DNA from: Odontocerum albicorne
Taxonomy: Eukaryota > Arthropoda > Insecta > Trichoptera > Odontoceridae
NCBI GenBank assembly: GCA_949825065.1
Contig: OX463849.1
Span: forward strand, 6,200,001 to 6,264,000
Reading direction: 5' to 3'
Length of the DNA: 64,000 nucleotides
Shown here: positions 33,115 to 45,019 of the stretch, piece after piece
Layout of the letters: the number at the start of each line of letters is the position of its first letter
How positions within the stretch are numbered: position 1 is the stretch's first letter
The notes under the pieces: model-generated
Databases searched by the model: none
Told to the model about the DNA's origin: nothing
What the model saw: only the letters and a program-made list of their open reading frames with translations
Position numbers and translations under genes: made by a program

Positions 33115-35400
33115 TCGATTCAAAGTTTCGTTATCGTAACTAAAATAATTTACATCATTATCTTAATTTAAAGTTTTTTCACAGACACAAAAAAAATATT
33201 TGCATAATTGTCAAAACGTATCGTCATTTTAAGCTAAACTTAATTATCAATGTAAATCTTAATTTAAATTGATTTCAATTACTGTAAATGATTTAAATAT
33301 TTGTCAACATGTATCTTAATTTCGAGTTTTTTTCATCGTTACTAAGAAGCATTTGTGTAATTATCAACGTGCATCTTCATTTAGAATTTTTTTCATCGTA
33401 ATTATAAAGCACACGTATATTATTAATATTTATCTTCATTTAGATTTTTTCATCGTTACTAAAAAGCATTTCTGTAATTATCAACGTGCATCTTCATTTA
33501 GATTTTTTTCATCGTAATTATAAAGCATACGTATATTATTAATATTTATCTTCATTTAGATTTTTTTCATCGTAACTGAAAAGCATTTGTGTAATTACCA
33601 ACGTGCATCTTCATTTACATTTTTTTCATCTTAATTATAAAGCACACGTATATTATTAATATTCATCTTTATTTAGCTTTTTTTCATCGTAACTGAAAAG
33701 CATTTGTGTAATTATCAACATTTAGATTTTTTTCATCGTAACTGAAAAGCATTTGTGTAATTTTCAACGTGCATCTTCATTTAGATTTTTTTTCATCGTA
33801 ATTACACACGTATATTATTAATAATCAACTTCATTTAGATTTTTTTCATCGAACCGAAAAGCATTTGTGTAATTATGAACGTGCATCTTCATTTAGATTT
33901 TTTTCATCGTAATTATAAAGCACACGCATATTATTAATATTCGTCTTCATTTAGATTTTTTTCATCGTAACTGAAAAGCTTTTGTGTAATTATCAACGTG
34001 CATCTTCATTTAGATTTTTTTCGTCGTAATTATAAAGCACACGCATATTATAGTATTAATATTCATCTTCATTTAGATTTTTTTCATCGTAACTAAAAAG
34101 CATTTGTGTAATTATCAACGTGCATCTTCATTTAGATTTTTTTCATCGTAATTATAAAGCACACGTATGTTATTAATATTCATCTTCATTTAGATTTTAT
34201 TCATCGTAACTGAAAAGTTTTTGTGTAATTATCAACGTGTATCTTCATTTAGATTTTTCCATCGTAATTATAAAGCATACGTATATTATTAATATTTATC
34301 TTCATTTAGATTTTTTTTATCGTAACTGAAAAGCATTTGTGTATAGTAATTATCAACGTGCATCTTCATTTAGATTATTTTCATCGTAATTATAAAGCAT
34401 ACGTATATTATTCATATTCATATTCATTTAGATTTTTTTATCGTAACTGAAAAGCATTTGTGTAATTATCAACGTGCATCTTCATTTAGATTATTTTCAT
34501 CGTAATTATAAAGCATACGTATATTATTCATATTCATATTCATTTAGATTTTTTTATCGTAACTGAAAAGCATTTGTGTAATTTTCAACGTGCATCTTCA
34601 TTTAGATTTTTTTCATCGTAATTATAAAGCATACGTATATTATTCATATTCATATTCATTTAGAATTTTTTCATCGTAACTGAAAAACGTGTATATATTG
34701 GGTGTTAACATAAGTTGTGTCCGTTTTTTCTAAATTTAAAAATGAGCACCAAAAGTAAAACAAAATAGTAAAGATTATACGTCATTCGAAAGAAAATTAT
34801 TATGTTTGATATTCTGAAGATATTCTGTTTGCTTTTACGTTACATATATAATTTCATTTGATTACAATCCTTCAAAATGGAATGTCAAGTAGACGAAAGT
34901 GAGTTCTGTTCGCGTTAAATCGAGGGAATAAAGCTGCCAAAGCTGCTCGCGATATTTGCAAAGTTTACGGTAAATATGTTATGAATGAAAGGACAGCTCG
35001 ACGATGGTTTTTGCGTTTCAAAGACGGTAATTTCGACCTGAATGACATGGAGCGTTCCGGACGACCAGTGGAATTCGATGAGGACCGCTTAAACCATATT
35101 ATTCATGAAGATCCCCTTCAAACCACCGTAGAATTGACTGAGCAGATGAATTGTAGTCACATGACCGTATACCGCCATCTTAAATCTGTAACGGACGGAG
35201 TGAAAAAAAAACGGATACAACTTATGTTAACACCTAATAATTATCCATGCATTTTCATTGAAAGTCTTTTCATCGTAACTTAAATGCTTTAACATAATGT
35301 TCAATATTTATATTAATTTAAAGTTATTTTAGCGAAACTTAAAATGATTTACGAGTACATAATTGTCAATATACATCTTGAGGTATTGTTTCATCATCAA
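33115..35400. repeat. 117-bp dimeric satellite, interrupted by a mariner
   Basis: Two related halves alternate: one with CTGAAAAGCATTTGTGTAAT and CAACGTGCATC (59 bp), the other with TTATAAAGCACACGTATATT and TTAATATTCATC (58 bp); both end CTTCATTTAGATTTTTTTCA. About a dozen dimers lie in 33320-34690. Edge units (33115-33320, 35255-35400) are strongly diverged. The mariner at 34698-35237 sits inside the right part, since unit-like text resumes after it. Confidence 0.92.
34698..35237 (+). mobile_element. Internally deleted mariner, N-terminal DNA-binding part
   Basis: Inverted tips TT(G/A)GGTGTTAACATAAGTT with TA at 34696-34697 and 35238-35239. The frame 34981-35283 gives NERTARRWFLRFKDGNFDL, SGRPVEFDEDRL, TVELTEQMNCSHMTVYRHL: the two helix-turn-helix units of a mariner transposase. 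An out-of-frame piece upstream supplies NRGNKAAKAARDI. The catalytic domain is deleted; sequence jumps from KKK to the right inverted repeat. Confidence 0.92.
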
Positions 35401-35404
35401 TTAA

Positions 35405-35980
35405 CACTCACCATTATGCATTTAAAACATAAAGAATGTTAATTATATATTTATGCTTCTAAGGGCTATAAAATACGAAGCGATATAATGTCTAATTGTC
35501 AATTTGATTAATGAGTGACTTAACAGTAGAATTGGGTTAAAAAAATTCGATGAAACATTGGATTCATCACCTTGGGCACATCCCCAAGAATATAATCTCT
35601 GAACGAAATATATTTCTGATATTTTAATAGTATTTCTATATGTTGAAATGAAATCGTGTTCGTCTTAGTAACATTGATCAAAACACCTGTTTTGTTCAGT
35701 GTTGCTACATTTAGAAATAATAACACAAACTTCTATAACCGAATAGTGAGAATATGCCGAGAACACAATACGGTGACTGTCTTAAATTTGGACATGTTTT
35801 GTTCGATGCTGTCAGAATTTAGGAGTAAGGTTACTGACTGAATTGATGGGAGAATGAGAGGTTTTTCTCTCCATGTATATAATTTAAAGTTTTAACTGAC
35901 CTCTTTTCATAATAGAACTGTAAGTGCGATATAAAATTTTGATTGATTTTTAATTTTCGGCTTTGTTTAAAACTGATATT
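35405..35980. other. Stretch without recognised features
   Basis: Nothing recognised; small chance frames. Confidence 0.4.
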
Positions 35981-36081
35981 TTCATTAAACACTGTTTATT
36001 CCACTTTTTGTAACGGTATAACCCTACCGGTTTCAAGGCATCCACCTCATTTTCAGGGGAGCACAAACAAGTCTTGTTTAA
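35981..36081 (-). mobile_element. Penelope-type terminal repeat, minus arm only
   Basis: AACACTGTTTATTCCACTTT, then ACCCTACCGGTTTCAAGG and TTCAGGGGAGCACAAACAAG, cut at TTAA by the piggyBac-like MITE at 36082. The core has CTGAAAA, so the catalytic G is lost. Confidence 0.8.
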
Positions 36082-36702
36082 TCCTTCCCTTACGGTGATA
36101 AAAATAATACGCGTGCTCCGGTGTTGGGTAGTGAGTACGCAATAAAAAATTAGCGATTTTAAATCGGAAAAATAAGAACATTCATAGATAATCCCCTTAA
36201 TTAATTATAATTGAAGTTAAAAATTATAATAATTGAGATTTATTTGCTGAAAACATTAAAAAACCATCTGGCAACGCTCACGGGACGGGCGTACGTCTAA
36301 CCTATTTGCAAGCCTAGAAGCTACTAGTGGCGCGGAACGTCAGTCGCATAACCCAGCGCTTACGCTTATGCTTGCGACGTTGAGACAATTCAGCTCCTCG
36401 CAATTCAGTCTAGTATGCAAGAGTGAGATGCGAATATAGTGTCGCGCTTCCCGCATACTATTCACCTATCGTCAAGACGACGCACTCGCAGCGTTTAAAT
36501 GCGAATTTGTTTTCGATCTTTACAAAATACCTCGATGTAGTCGATAAATTCTGATTATTATTAATATTATTTTTTAAATCAATGCGTAAATATATTATGG
36601 AGGAATACCTAAAATCTTAACCTTGTATTTATAATATTTATAGAGATATTGATGGTTATTAGAAGCAACGTGTAGAAGATACCCAACACAGGGAAGGAAA
36701 GG
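36082..36702 (+). mobile_element. piggyBac-like MITE (TTAA), copy 3
   Basis: TTAA at 36078-36081 and 36703-36706; tips TCCTTCCCTTACGGTG and CACAGGGAAGGAAAGG. The ends align with copy 2; the middle (36270-36500) is different, richer in G+C and has GCG motifs, so it is a subfamily with a replaced core. Confidence 0.88.
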
Positions 36703-36706
36703 TTAA

Positions 36707-36990
36707 ACTTAACTATAAATAATATATAATTTTTTTATTAAGTTTTTATCAAGCACTGTTTATTCCACCTTATGTAACGGTTTAACCCTACTGGTTACAA
36801 GGTTTTCACCTTATCATCAGGGGAGCACAAACAAGAGTCTGATTTGTGCGCCGCTGATAATGAGGTGAAAACTTTGAAACCGGTTGGGTTTAACCGTTAC
36901 ATGAAGTGGAATAAACAGTGTTTGATAAAACAAATTACAGTGACTTTAAACCTCCACAACGTTAATGCCTTAACTATAAATAATACAAAG
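36707..36990. mobile_element. Foldback Penelope-type terminal repeat pair
   Basis: Both arms are complete, joined at GCACAAACAAGAGTCTGATTTGTGC. The minus arm has CTGATGA but GTAA in place of GAAA; the plus arm has CTGATAA with GAAA. Neither arm keeps a full hammerhead-like core. Confidence 0.85.
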
Positions 36991-39138
36991 ATGATCTGTT
37001 TTGTTGGGTATTTATTGACTCATAACTTGTTAGCATTATTTTATATATAACTCAAATAAAAAAATGCACTTCGTAGAATCGTTTCTAAAATTGACTGTCT
37101 TTAGATATAAAATAAATTTTAATTTTTTTAAGGATTTGAAATTACGAAAATAAATAAAAAGGCCTACCTACTAGGAATGATGAGGTATTTGAAACCAGTA
37201 GTAAACTCTAATAAAACAATGTTGAATATAAAATAAAAAATAAGTAAGTATAATATTTATTTTATTACATTTTTGTAAATTAAAACATTTACGAAAAAAA
37301 TGCTGTGAAGTAAGCGTTGCGTTTAAAGTGCAGATATACAAAACAAAGCGAAAATGAGGAATATGGAAGAACTGCTAACAAGAGCTGTTTAATAGAGGAA
37401 TGCCCCCAATACACGATGCGGTGGTATTGCTGATTGAGATAATTCTCATAAACAGGAAAAACAATAATAACAATCCGCGCCACGCCGCGATAACAATGGC
37501 CGCTCATATTTCGCAATGTAGTCAGTCATCCATCCTTCTGAACACGTGAATATTCAGTGCATTTTAGTTCAGGCCTTTCCAAAGAGTTTTGCACTGTTGC
37601 GTCATAGTATCATTATCAATTGTGACGCTGTGACATTTTTTTTATTCAAAATAACACAGGCAATGAACTAATAAATTCACGCAAAACATATCGTTTATAA
37701 ACGCAGTCGACTTTGAATAAAACTTTGAATCGGATAATCTCCATTAAAAAAATAAACCGTAATGAAATATTAGACGTGATGCGCTCGCCCGCTTAGTGAA
37801 AAAATAAATCTAAGCGTTTTGGGGTTACAAACGAGTATTATGGTATACACGAGGAACGCGCTGAATTTTGTCTGTATGAAAACAATTTTTTTTATCTAGA
37901 AACAGATGTCGCATTAATAATATATTATTGACGATAATAATTTAGATAATTCTGATTTGTGATAAAAGATGTCATATTATTTTCACTTTTGTAACTAAAA
38001 TGAAACTAACGCTCTAATAATTCAATTAGAAAATTTTGTTTTTGTCCTGATGTATTGTTGAATAAATAATAACAGCGGGTGAAGATTTTATAGTTTTGAC
38101 ATTCAGTTATCAGTTGATGTATCGGGGTGGTATTGTTGTATTTCATGCGGTCTTTTATTCTTATAACATTTATTAAAACATTCTGAGATTGTGCTTGGCA
38201 TGGATTAATCGTCTAATTAATGAATAAGTTTAAAAAAAAGATCAGCTGTTTAAACGTTGAGTTGGCAGAGAGGTTCACCATCGTTATGTCACCTTTCTTC
38301 TTTCGGGTCTGGGCTGTAGTCTCGCCTTCGCAGATCTTGAGCGCTTAACAAGTAACCCTGGGCAGAAATACTATAAGAAATGAACAAGTAAAAATATGAA
38401 AAAAAAAAATTGCGTTCGCTAATCGCCACGAGGCTTCATTTCCAAATTGTAATTTTTTTATCACTCACAAAATATGAAGAGTCAAAATGTTAATAATTTA
38501 TCTTTCATCAATATTGTGATCACGGTAGTAGGTAATGAAACCTGTTAGTCAGGAAGTTTATTGTCGAGTTAGATAATTATTTGTTTTGTCATTGCGCATT
38601 ACTTGACTCCATATTGTAAAGGCCAGGGGCGTCCAAACTTTTTCGTATAAGTGTTACTAAATGTACGATTTTTTCGTGGACTATTATGGTAAATTCATCA
38701 GGTTTTCCTCCGCTGAACCATAGTTCAAAACCACCGCGTTTTTTTTAATATTTTTTAACTGAGTACATACTCGTATGTTGTAGCAAACAGGCGCCACACG
38801 TTTAATTCTTGGCGGATCTGCTTCCACTCTTAGATGGTTTCACTCTTAGACCAATAAACATCTTAATCTATATTTTTCTGTAGCTCTAATACATAATTTC
38901 GTATAATATCATAATTTCGTAAAGTGCTATTTAGATGCATGGCCGCGCGATAATGCAGTGGAATTTTAGCCCCGTGCTGTGTTGCTCCCATCGAATGATG
39001 CAAGCATTATTTCCACCTTGTATTCGGGATAATAAGGATACCTATGACTTTGGTCATATCTATTCTTTCAAAAAGAGGATACAAAACATGCCAATGTGTT
39101 CCGATCGTCTCACTTTCCGTGTGCCATCGAATCCAGTG
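36991..39138. other. Long stretch without recognised repeats or genes
   Basis: Compositionally mixed (37500-38400 is less A/T-rich). A frame at 38935-39201 (MHGRAIMQWNFSPVLCCSHR...) lies in a G+C-richer patch that could be an unrecognised transposon piece. No GS homology. Confidence 0.35.
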
Positions 39139-39139
39139 C

Positions 39140-39290
39140 AGTGCTGTGAATATAGAGTAATAATGAATAATAATAATAAAAGTGGTGTGAATATAGAATA
39201 ATAATAATAGTGGTATGAATATAGAATAATAATAATGAATAATAATAATAATAGTGGTGTGAATAAAGAATAATAATGAATAATAATAAT
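39140..39290. repeat. (AAT)n / GTGGTGTGAATATAGAA compound microsatellite
   Basis: Runs of AATAATAAT alternate three times with a GTGGT(G/A)TGAATA phrase. Confidence 0.85.
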
Positions 39291-39324
39291 CCAGTACAGA
39301 ATGGAGCAGTTGATAATTTCATTC

Positions 39325-39552
39325 AGGGTGTGGGCTGAAAAACATCTGGTGTCCCCGTGGCTGGGTTTGCCCTATATTGGTGGGGTGTATTTTGGCCGAG
39401 GGGATGCTATTAGATGAGCCCAGACCTTTTGATAGCTTCTGTGTTTGATGTATTGTCTGCAATTTATGTGTTTTAGAAGTGTTATTCAGGTGTGATCTTG
39501 TACATACTATGTTGCTGTCAATAAACCTAATATTTATTTATTTATTTATTTG
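39325..39552 (+). mobile_element. 209-bp retroposon, copy 3
   Basis: It starts AGGGTGTGGGCTGAAAAA like the others and ends TCAATAAACCTAATATTTAT with a (TTTA)n tail. The best-preserved copy together with 25421. Confidence 0.85.
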
Positions 39553-39740
39553 TATTTCTGTCATAAAAAAGGAAAGGGATTTTTCCATTAGTTATTGATC
39601 CCGTTAATCTCTGTTCCCAAAGCTATTTTACAATAAAAAAATCTGTATTCATCATCTTCTGAAGCCACACTTGTGGCGTATACTTTTATATTCTGGAGAG
39701 TTTGCTGGTCTGCAGCGGCTCTCTCACTTTAGAAAAAAAA

Positions 39741-39799
39741 TCCACGGCACAGCTTTGCTTTGCAATCGAATTGATTGCACAGCAAATCTGTACCGTGGA
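39741..39799. other. 59-nt near-perfect hairpin
   Basis: Two 27-base arms (TCCACGGCACAGCTTTGCTT...AATC and GATTGC...TACCGTGGA) pair with three mismatches around a GAATT loop, bordered by A8 on the left and T5 on the right. No copy elsewhere in the window. It may be a tiny MITE or a small-RNA precursor-like hairpin. Confidence 0.7.
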
Positions 39800-40117
39800 G
39801 TTTTTCAAACAGGCGTCTTCCATTCACAAGAGTTGTCAATCCATACTTGATCACGAGATACGAGTATCATATATTTGATGGTTACACATTTAGCTTTAGG
39901 TGTAGTATTGTGTGTGTATTGTTCATATACGTACAATCATAATTTTAGTGTCACATAAGTATAAATGTATTTATGTTACATTATATTTTACATAGAGTAA
40001 CTTACATTTGTATCTTACACCATATAACGACATGAAAAACGAAGAGTGGTGAACTGGAAAAACCTATAGACAATGCAATATTACCAAACATAAAAAAAAT
40101 ATATTAATTCATTCATT

Positions 40118-40697
40118 GCCGGGCTTCGCAGTCGAGGATCCCCTCGCCACTCCAATGTTAGTCCTGAACCGTTCTCCCACGTCGATCGTGTGATCTTCTG
40201 TGAGAGAACAGCCCGATCCTGGACGCGCATTCCCTCCCGCAAATGCCACAGACACATGGACCCTCCTGAGCCACCTGACCATGTTGACGCATGTTCGCAG
40301 CGCGCATACTGTTTCTCACACGTCTAGCCACTGATACGCCATCAGCCCGAGAACATACGGCTCTCCACCCCTCACGGTCCCGAGCCACCTGCTCCCAGTC
40401 CTCAGGCACCCTGCACAAAGTAAGCGACTCTCGCAGACTATCCTTATAGCGCTTCCTCTGCCCACCAACTGTTCGCTTGTCCACCACTTCCCCGTACAAG
40501 ACGCGTTTCGGGAGTCTGTAATCGCCCATGCGTATCACATGCCCGGTCCACCGCAATTTCGCCTTTAAAACCATATCCTCTATAGGTTTACAGTTGGAGC
40601 GTTGCAGGACCGAAACATTTGTGACACGATTACTCCAGTAGGTCCGAAGAATTCGGCGAAGGAAAAAATATAATACTTCGCCTCTATAACATTTCAT
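40118..40697 (-). pseudogene. LINE ORF C-terminus with C2H2 zinc finger
   Basis: An open minus-strand frame of 179 codons reads RRILRTYWSNRVTN, LRWTGHVIRMGDYRLPKRVL, VGGQRKRYKDSLRE, WEQVARDREGWRAV and ends with CGICGRECASRIGLFSHRRS followed by H. The order (LRWTGHV, GGQRKRYKD, then C2H2 finger) is typical of an L2/CR1-like endonuclease-RT family. It is open to its stop and G+C-rich, hence a young, 5'-truncated copy. The 3' UTR includes GTCGAGGATCCCCTCGCC (40131). Confidence 0.85.
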
Positions 40698-41216
40698 AAT
40701 ATCTCGAACAGTATATCTGTATATTATGAACCAAACTTGACATACGCATTATATCCAAATAAATACGATACTCAAATTGATAAGAAAATGTCTCATGTGG
40801 GTGACAGCTATCTTGATTAAAGTGACCGGGAGTCCGCGTGCAATCCAATGGGGGATCTTGTAATAGGTAAAAGGTATACCGAGTACGATGCTCCGTGTGA
40901 ACCGTCCGTGCCCCTGCTCGCTGGAGTTCCAGCGCTGACACATTTCAATAATAACAGACACATTTCCAGTCACAGATAACGCTAATCGAAACACATGTAT
41001 CAACACGGTACTCATAATAACTCATCAGTGCGGTGACCAAAATATTAGAATTATTCGTATTTTTAATCATATTATTGATTTAACTTTGTTGTGACATCTG
41101 TATCCAAGTTGTTAAAACCCCTTAAGTTCTGTTCCACAACTACCCACGCTGTTTTGTGGGACAAATTAAGCCCTCATCCATTGCAATTTATACTAAAATA
41201 TCAAAACAGTTTTTAT

Positions 41217-42030
41217 TGAAGTGAAACTTCTATTGGCGCGGTAGGGCAAATTAGCCTGAACGTCACGAAAAGTGAAACGGTATATTATATTATTATTAAA
41301 TTATTATTATTTAATATTTTATTTTTTAATTATTTTAATATTAATAATAATCAATATTATTTTAATATTATTAACTGTAATATATTGTTATAAAAAATAG
41401 TATTATTTATTATAAAAAATTAAAAATAATAGTTTTTGTTACGTATTATTTTTAAATTAATATATATAATTATTAATTTTATATTAAATCATTTTATTTT
41501 CTTTTATTTAATATTTATTTAATATATAACTTATATTTAATATATAATTCTAATAATCTATATATGTTATTATAATATTAATAATTATATTATTATTATA
41601 TTATAATTAATTATAATATAATTAATTAATAATATAATAAAATATTGTTATTAATAATATATTATTAATAACATGATAAAATAATAAATAAATAATTAAA
41701 TAATTATTTTAAAAAAATTAATTTAATAATTAATAATAACATAAAAATATTAATTTATTTAATATTAAAAAATATACATTTAATATTATTAAGTGTGTAT
41801 TATTTTTATTAAAATTGTTATTTATTATTAAAATTATTATTATTTATTATTAAAAATATATTTTTTTTAAATTTAATTAAGAGAGATTTTCTTGAATTAA
41901 ATTCCACAATCATTTCCTAATCCAAAAAAAAATAATATTGTAATAAAAATCATTAACAAATGGAAAAAAGCAATGCATAAAATCAACTTTTCCTAGGATC
42001 TAAGAAGTTTCACTTCTACCGCGCGAGAGT
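41217..42030 (+). mobile_element. A/T-only element with conserved G+C-containing ends, copy 1
   Basis: The left head GAAGTGAAACTTCTATTGGC, GCGGTAGGGCAAATTAGCCT, GAACGTCACGAAAAGTGAAA is followed by about 580 bp of almost pure A/T. The right end AGAAGTTTCACTTCTACCGCGCG is an inverted version of head motifs. The head recurs reversed at 48205-48275. No coding potential. Confidence 0.7.
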
Positions 42031-42469
42031 CTCACGCATCTGTCTTTTTTGTTTGTGAGCGCAACGTTGCGTAGTGACAAAGGAACTGATCAAAGGAATT
42101 CTTCCTCCTGTGGTAATACACCTGAGTGAGAGAATAATAGTAAACATGACAGACTTAAGATGCGACATCATGGGAGAAGGTAAATGACTCACAGTGGAGT
42201 AAATATATGTTTATAAAGCAGCCAAAGCCCTGGATTTCAAGCAGCCTAGCAAGTTGCCAATACAGTGTTAAAGCACTTGTCTTACATCCAGAGGTTTCTT
42301 ATCCATTTAAGTTTAATTTCAACTAAAGCTGATAGAAGACGTGTTGTTTCGTTATATTGTAAAATCTTTCCATTTGAATTATGCGCGGTTATCAAGTATA
42401 TTTTAAAAGAAAAGAAAAGCCCGACGACAGAAATTAAACGACGTTTAGATCCAGACGTCGTATAATTAC

Positions 42470-42665
42470 TTAAATTTTATAAAAAAGAGCTTTGAATAGA
42501 GTACGAGTATGTGTATGGTTCGCTGCTACATCTCCTCACTTTCCTCTATATGATGGAAGCATGGACACTGAACCAAAAAAAATCCCACAGGTTCGAGGTT
42601 TTTAGGTGTGGATTTTTGAACATACCAAGATTCCCTGGACAAATGTTACAAATACGAATATGAAA
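42470..42665 (+). pseudogene. LINE ORF fragment (RTE-like)
   Basis: A plus reading with frame changes gives EAWTLNQKKSHRFEVFRCGF and then IPWTNVTN, parallel to the GESWTL...RLEAFEMW...R family at 44165. Short and decayed. Confidence 0.5.
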
Positions 42666-42669
42666 GTGA

Positions 42670-44160
42670 ATATGAAATATCGCTGTCTCACGGTTTACTG
42701 TATGTCTCTGTCTGCCCTATATGAATCTGCGTTTCCGTCCGGTGCGTATTGGAGAACGCTCCGGTAGTATTGGCACACTTGGCCGGTCAATTTGAAAGGA
42801 ATATATTTTTTTAAGTTTTCTTTAATTTTTTTTCAATTTTCACTTAAGTAAATAAAAATACTCGTACTATTTGTCAGTATTCTTATACGAGTATGTATTT
42901 AATCTATACAAATATTTAACATTTTTGTTAGTCATGTTTGCGAATATATAATTTAATTAATGCGAATTATTTCTCCGGTTCAGCGAACCAACGCACCGTG
43001 AGACCAGCCGCCGCTGATTGTAACACAATTGATCATCGATGGAAAAATAAATTGCAAATTAGGCAGAGGACGACACCGCATCCATGGTATTGTTAACTTG
43101 CTGGAATGATTTCAATGCAGTTTCACTTTCACTTCAACCGACCTCAGTGGCCCATATGAGACGACACCTTGAGAAAAAAAAAGAATATTATAATAATAAA
43201 AACTGTTAGTTTTTAAATTTATTTAATTTCAACGCAGAACTTTCCTAAATTTATCACTGGTTCAAGTTTATTTATTATTGTTCCACATATAATTTAATTA
43301 CGGTTACAGTAGAACCACAATGTTGTGATTCATATTAACAATATATGATTGTCGTAATAAATATAATTAATTAGTTATATGCTTCGTTTGTACACAGAAC
43401 CGACAATATCCTTAATGCGGTCACAGCGAGGGTGATGTACGTCTAGCAGTTGATAACATTCTTACAAAACACTCGCAACAATTTTTGTTATCATAGTAAT
43501 GTGTATTGCTTTTAATTTTGACTGATTTACTTCTTGGAAAAAACTCCAAAAAAATACTATACTGTTATAAATACAAAATATTGATTTATTACTGAGGGGA
43601 TTTTTTTTGTTGACGTTAGTTAATTAATTATTGGTGAACTCGTGTTTTAATCATAATTCAAGTTTTTTTTCCAATGAAACGAAATATTCTAAAATTATTA
43701 AATATCTTGGAAAGTCACATGAAACAATTATCACATATCTTCCAATAACCAATTTCTGGAACTGTTTATTAATTAATAACAAAGGGGATTTTCTTTCAAA
43801 ATATTGTTAACGTCATTAATTGCTTGAAGTGTGTTTGTGACAGTGGATTTCTTGCGTCAAATACGTTCTGTTGACCACAAAATTATCATTTGTATACATA
43901 TATAGGCAGGAGGAAATGAATAATATTATAATTTCTTGACTATGTTTGCATGGACTTTTCCCTGCAAAAGTGTATTCTTGGTACAAGAGTGTGTAAAGAA
44001 GCAGATATCGGCGATATCAATTATCAAGCGGTGAGCAGAATAAATATTATCTGTGGGTGAAAATCTAGAATACGCAAAGAAAGGTTGGCTGTTAGAATTA
44101 GATTTGAGATACTCCAAGATGACGCGAAGTAAGAGGAAGTTAGAAAGAGTGTTGAAGGAA
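42670..44160. other. Stretch without recognised features
   Basis: A CTCACGGT at 42697 and ACCGTGAG at 42997 form a short distant inverted match; otherwise nothing supported. Confidence 0.35.
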
Positions 44161-44164
44161 AACT

Positions 44165-44790
44165 GAGAATGAAAAGTGATTTAAAATTTAAGAATAATTG
44201 TATTGTATTAAACGTAATATTTAAATACCTCGGAAGTATCCTAGTGGAAGACCACGACACAGAAATCGAATTCAAGTGCAGAATTGAAACATCTCGTGCG
44301 GTTTTTAATAAAATGAGAAGCGTATTCTGCGATGATAATCTTAACTTGAAACTTCGTCAACGGTTAGTCAAATGCTACGTTTGGTCAGTGTTATTATATG
44401 GAGAGGACTCATGGACCCTCAAAGGTGGTATGATTAACCGACTGGAAGCATTCGAAATGTGGATACACCGGAGAATGCTACGGATATGGTCAGCAACACA
44501 CAGGTTCTTCAAAAAGCCAAAGCTGATAGAGAGTTGCTGACTAATATTAAAATCCGAAAGGTGTCCTATTTGGATCACCTACTTAGAGGAGAAAAATACA
44601 AATTACTGCACCTGATTATCCAAGGCAAAATATAGGGTCGAAGAGGTGTTGACAGGAGGCCAATCTCCTGGCTCCGCAATGTACGTGATTGGACTGGTAT
44701 AAGGAGCGTTAGGAATCTTTTTTGGGCTGCCGGGGACAAATATGCTTACTCTCAGGTGATAGTCAACGTTGGGGGGACCTGATATGTCAC
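44165..44790 (+). pseudogene. LINE ORF C-terminus (RTE/BovB-like)
   Basis: The frame 44169-44540 reads FKYLGSILVEDHDTEIEFKC, RIETSRAVFNKMRSVFCDDN, LKLRQRLVKCYVWSVLLYGE and RLEAFEMWIHRRMLRIW, a clear match to the post-RT region of RTE-type LINEs. A frame shift follows, then RKVSYLDHLLRGEKYKLLHL, a stop, and RRGVDRRPISWLRNVRDW. 5'-truncated and dead. Confidence 0.88.
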
Positions 44791-44824
44791 TAGGAATATG
44801 AAGAAACATTATATTAAAGTAATA

Positions 44825-45010
44825 AAGGACTTCCTGGCGGGCTTATTGCCATGTAGTAATATCTCCAGCCAACCAAAAAGTTGTTAAAGAGGCCTTAAGC
44901 TAAAACCAAACTGGAATACTTTTTTTTAAGCTGGGTTCTAATGGGAATCGAATCCACAGCCTCCGGGTTGACACATAAGCATTTTACTAACCAGACCACG
45001 GAGGTTGTCT
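44825..45010 (-). mobile_element. tRNA-derived SINE, full length, older
   Basis: TTCCTGGCGGGCTTATTGCC (tail), CCAAACTGGAAT (body), GGGAATCGAATCCACAGCCT (B-box), CCAGACCACGGAGGTTGTC (head). It directly follows the LINE end at 44790. Confidence 0.8.
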
Positions 45011-45019
45011 TGGATGAGT

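Noticed and set aside
33115..34690. Regular repeats that might be taken for a CRISPR array
   Set aside because: Units are contiguous diverged copies without unique spacers, and the context is a eukaryotic genome; it is a satellite.
37289..37516. 75-codon minus frame in the repeat-poor block
   Set aside because: No recognisable motif, no splice context.
42265..42465. 66-codon frame (MLKHLSYIQRFLIHLSLIST...)
   Set aside because: No domain or neighbour support; length fits chance in this composition.
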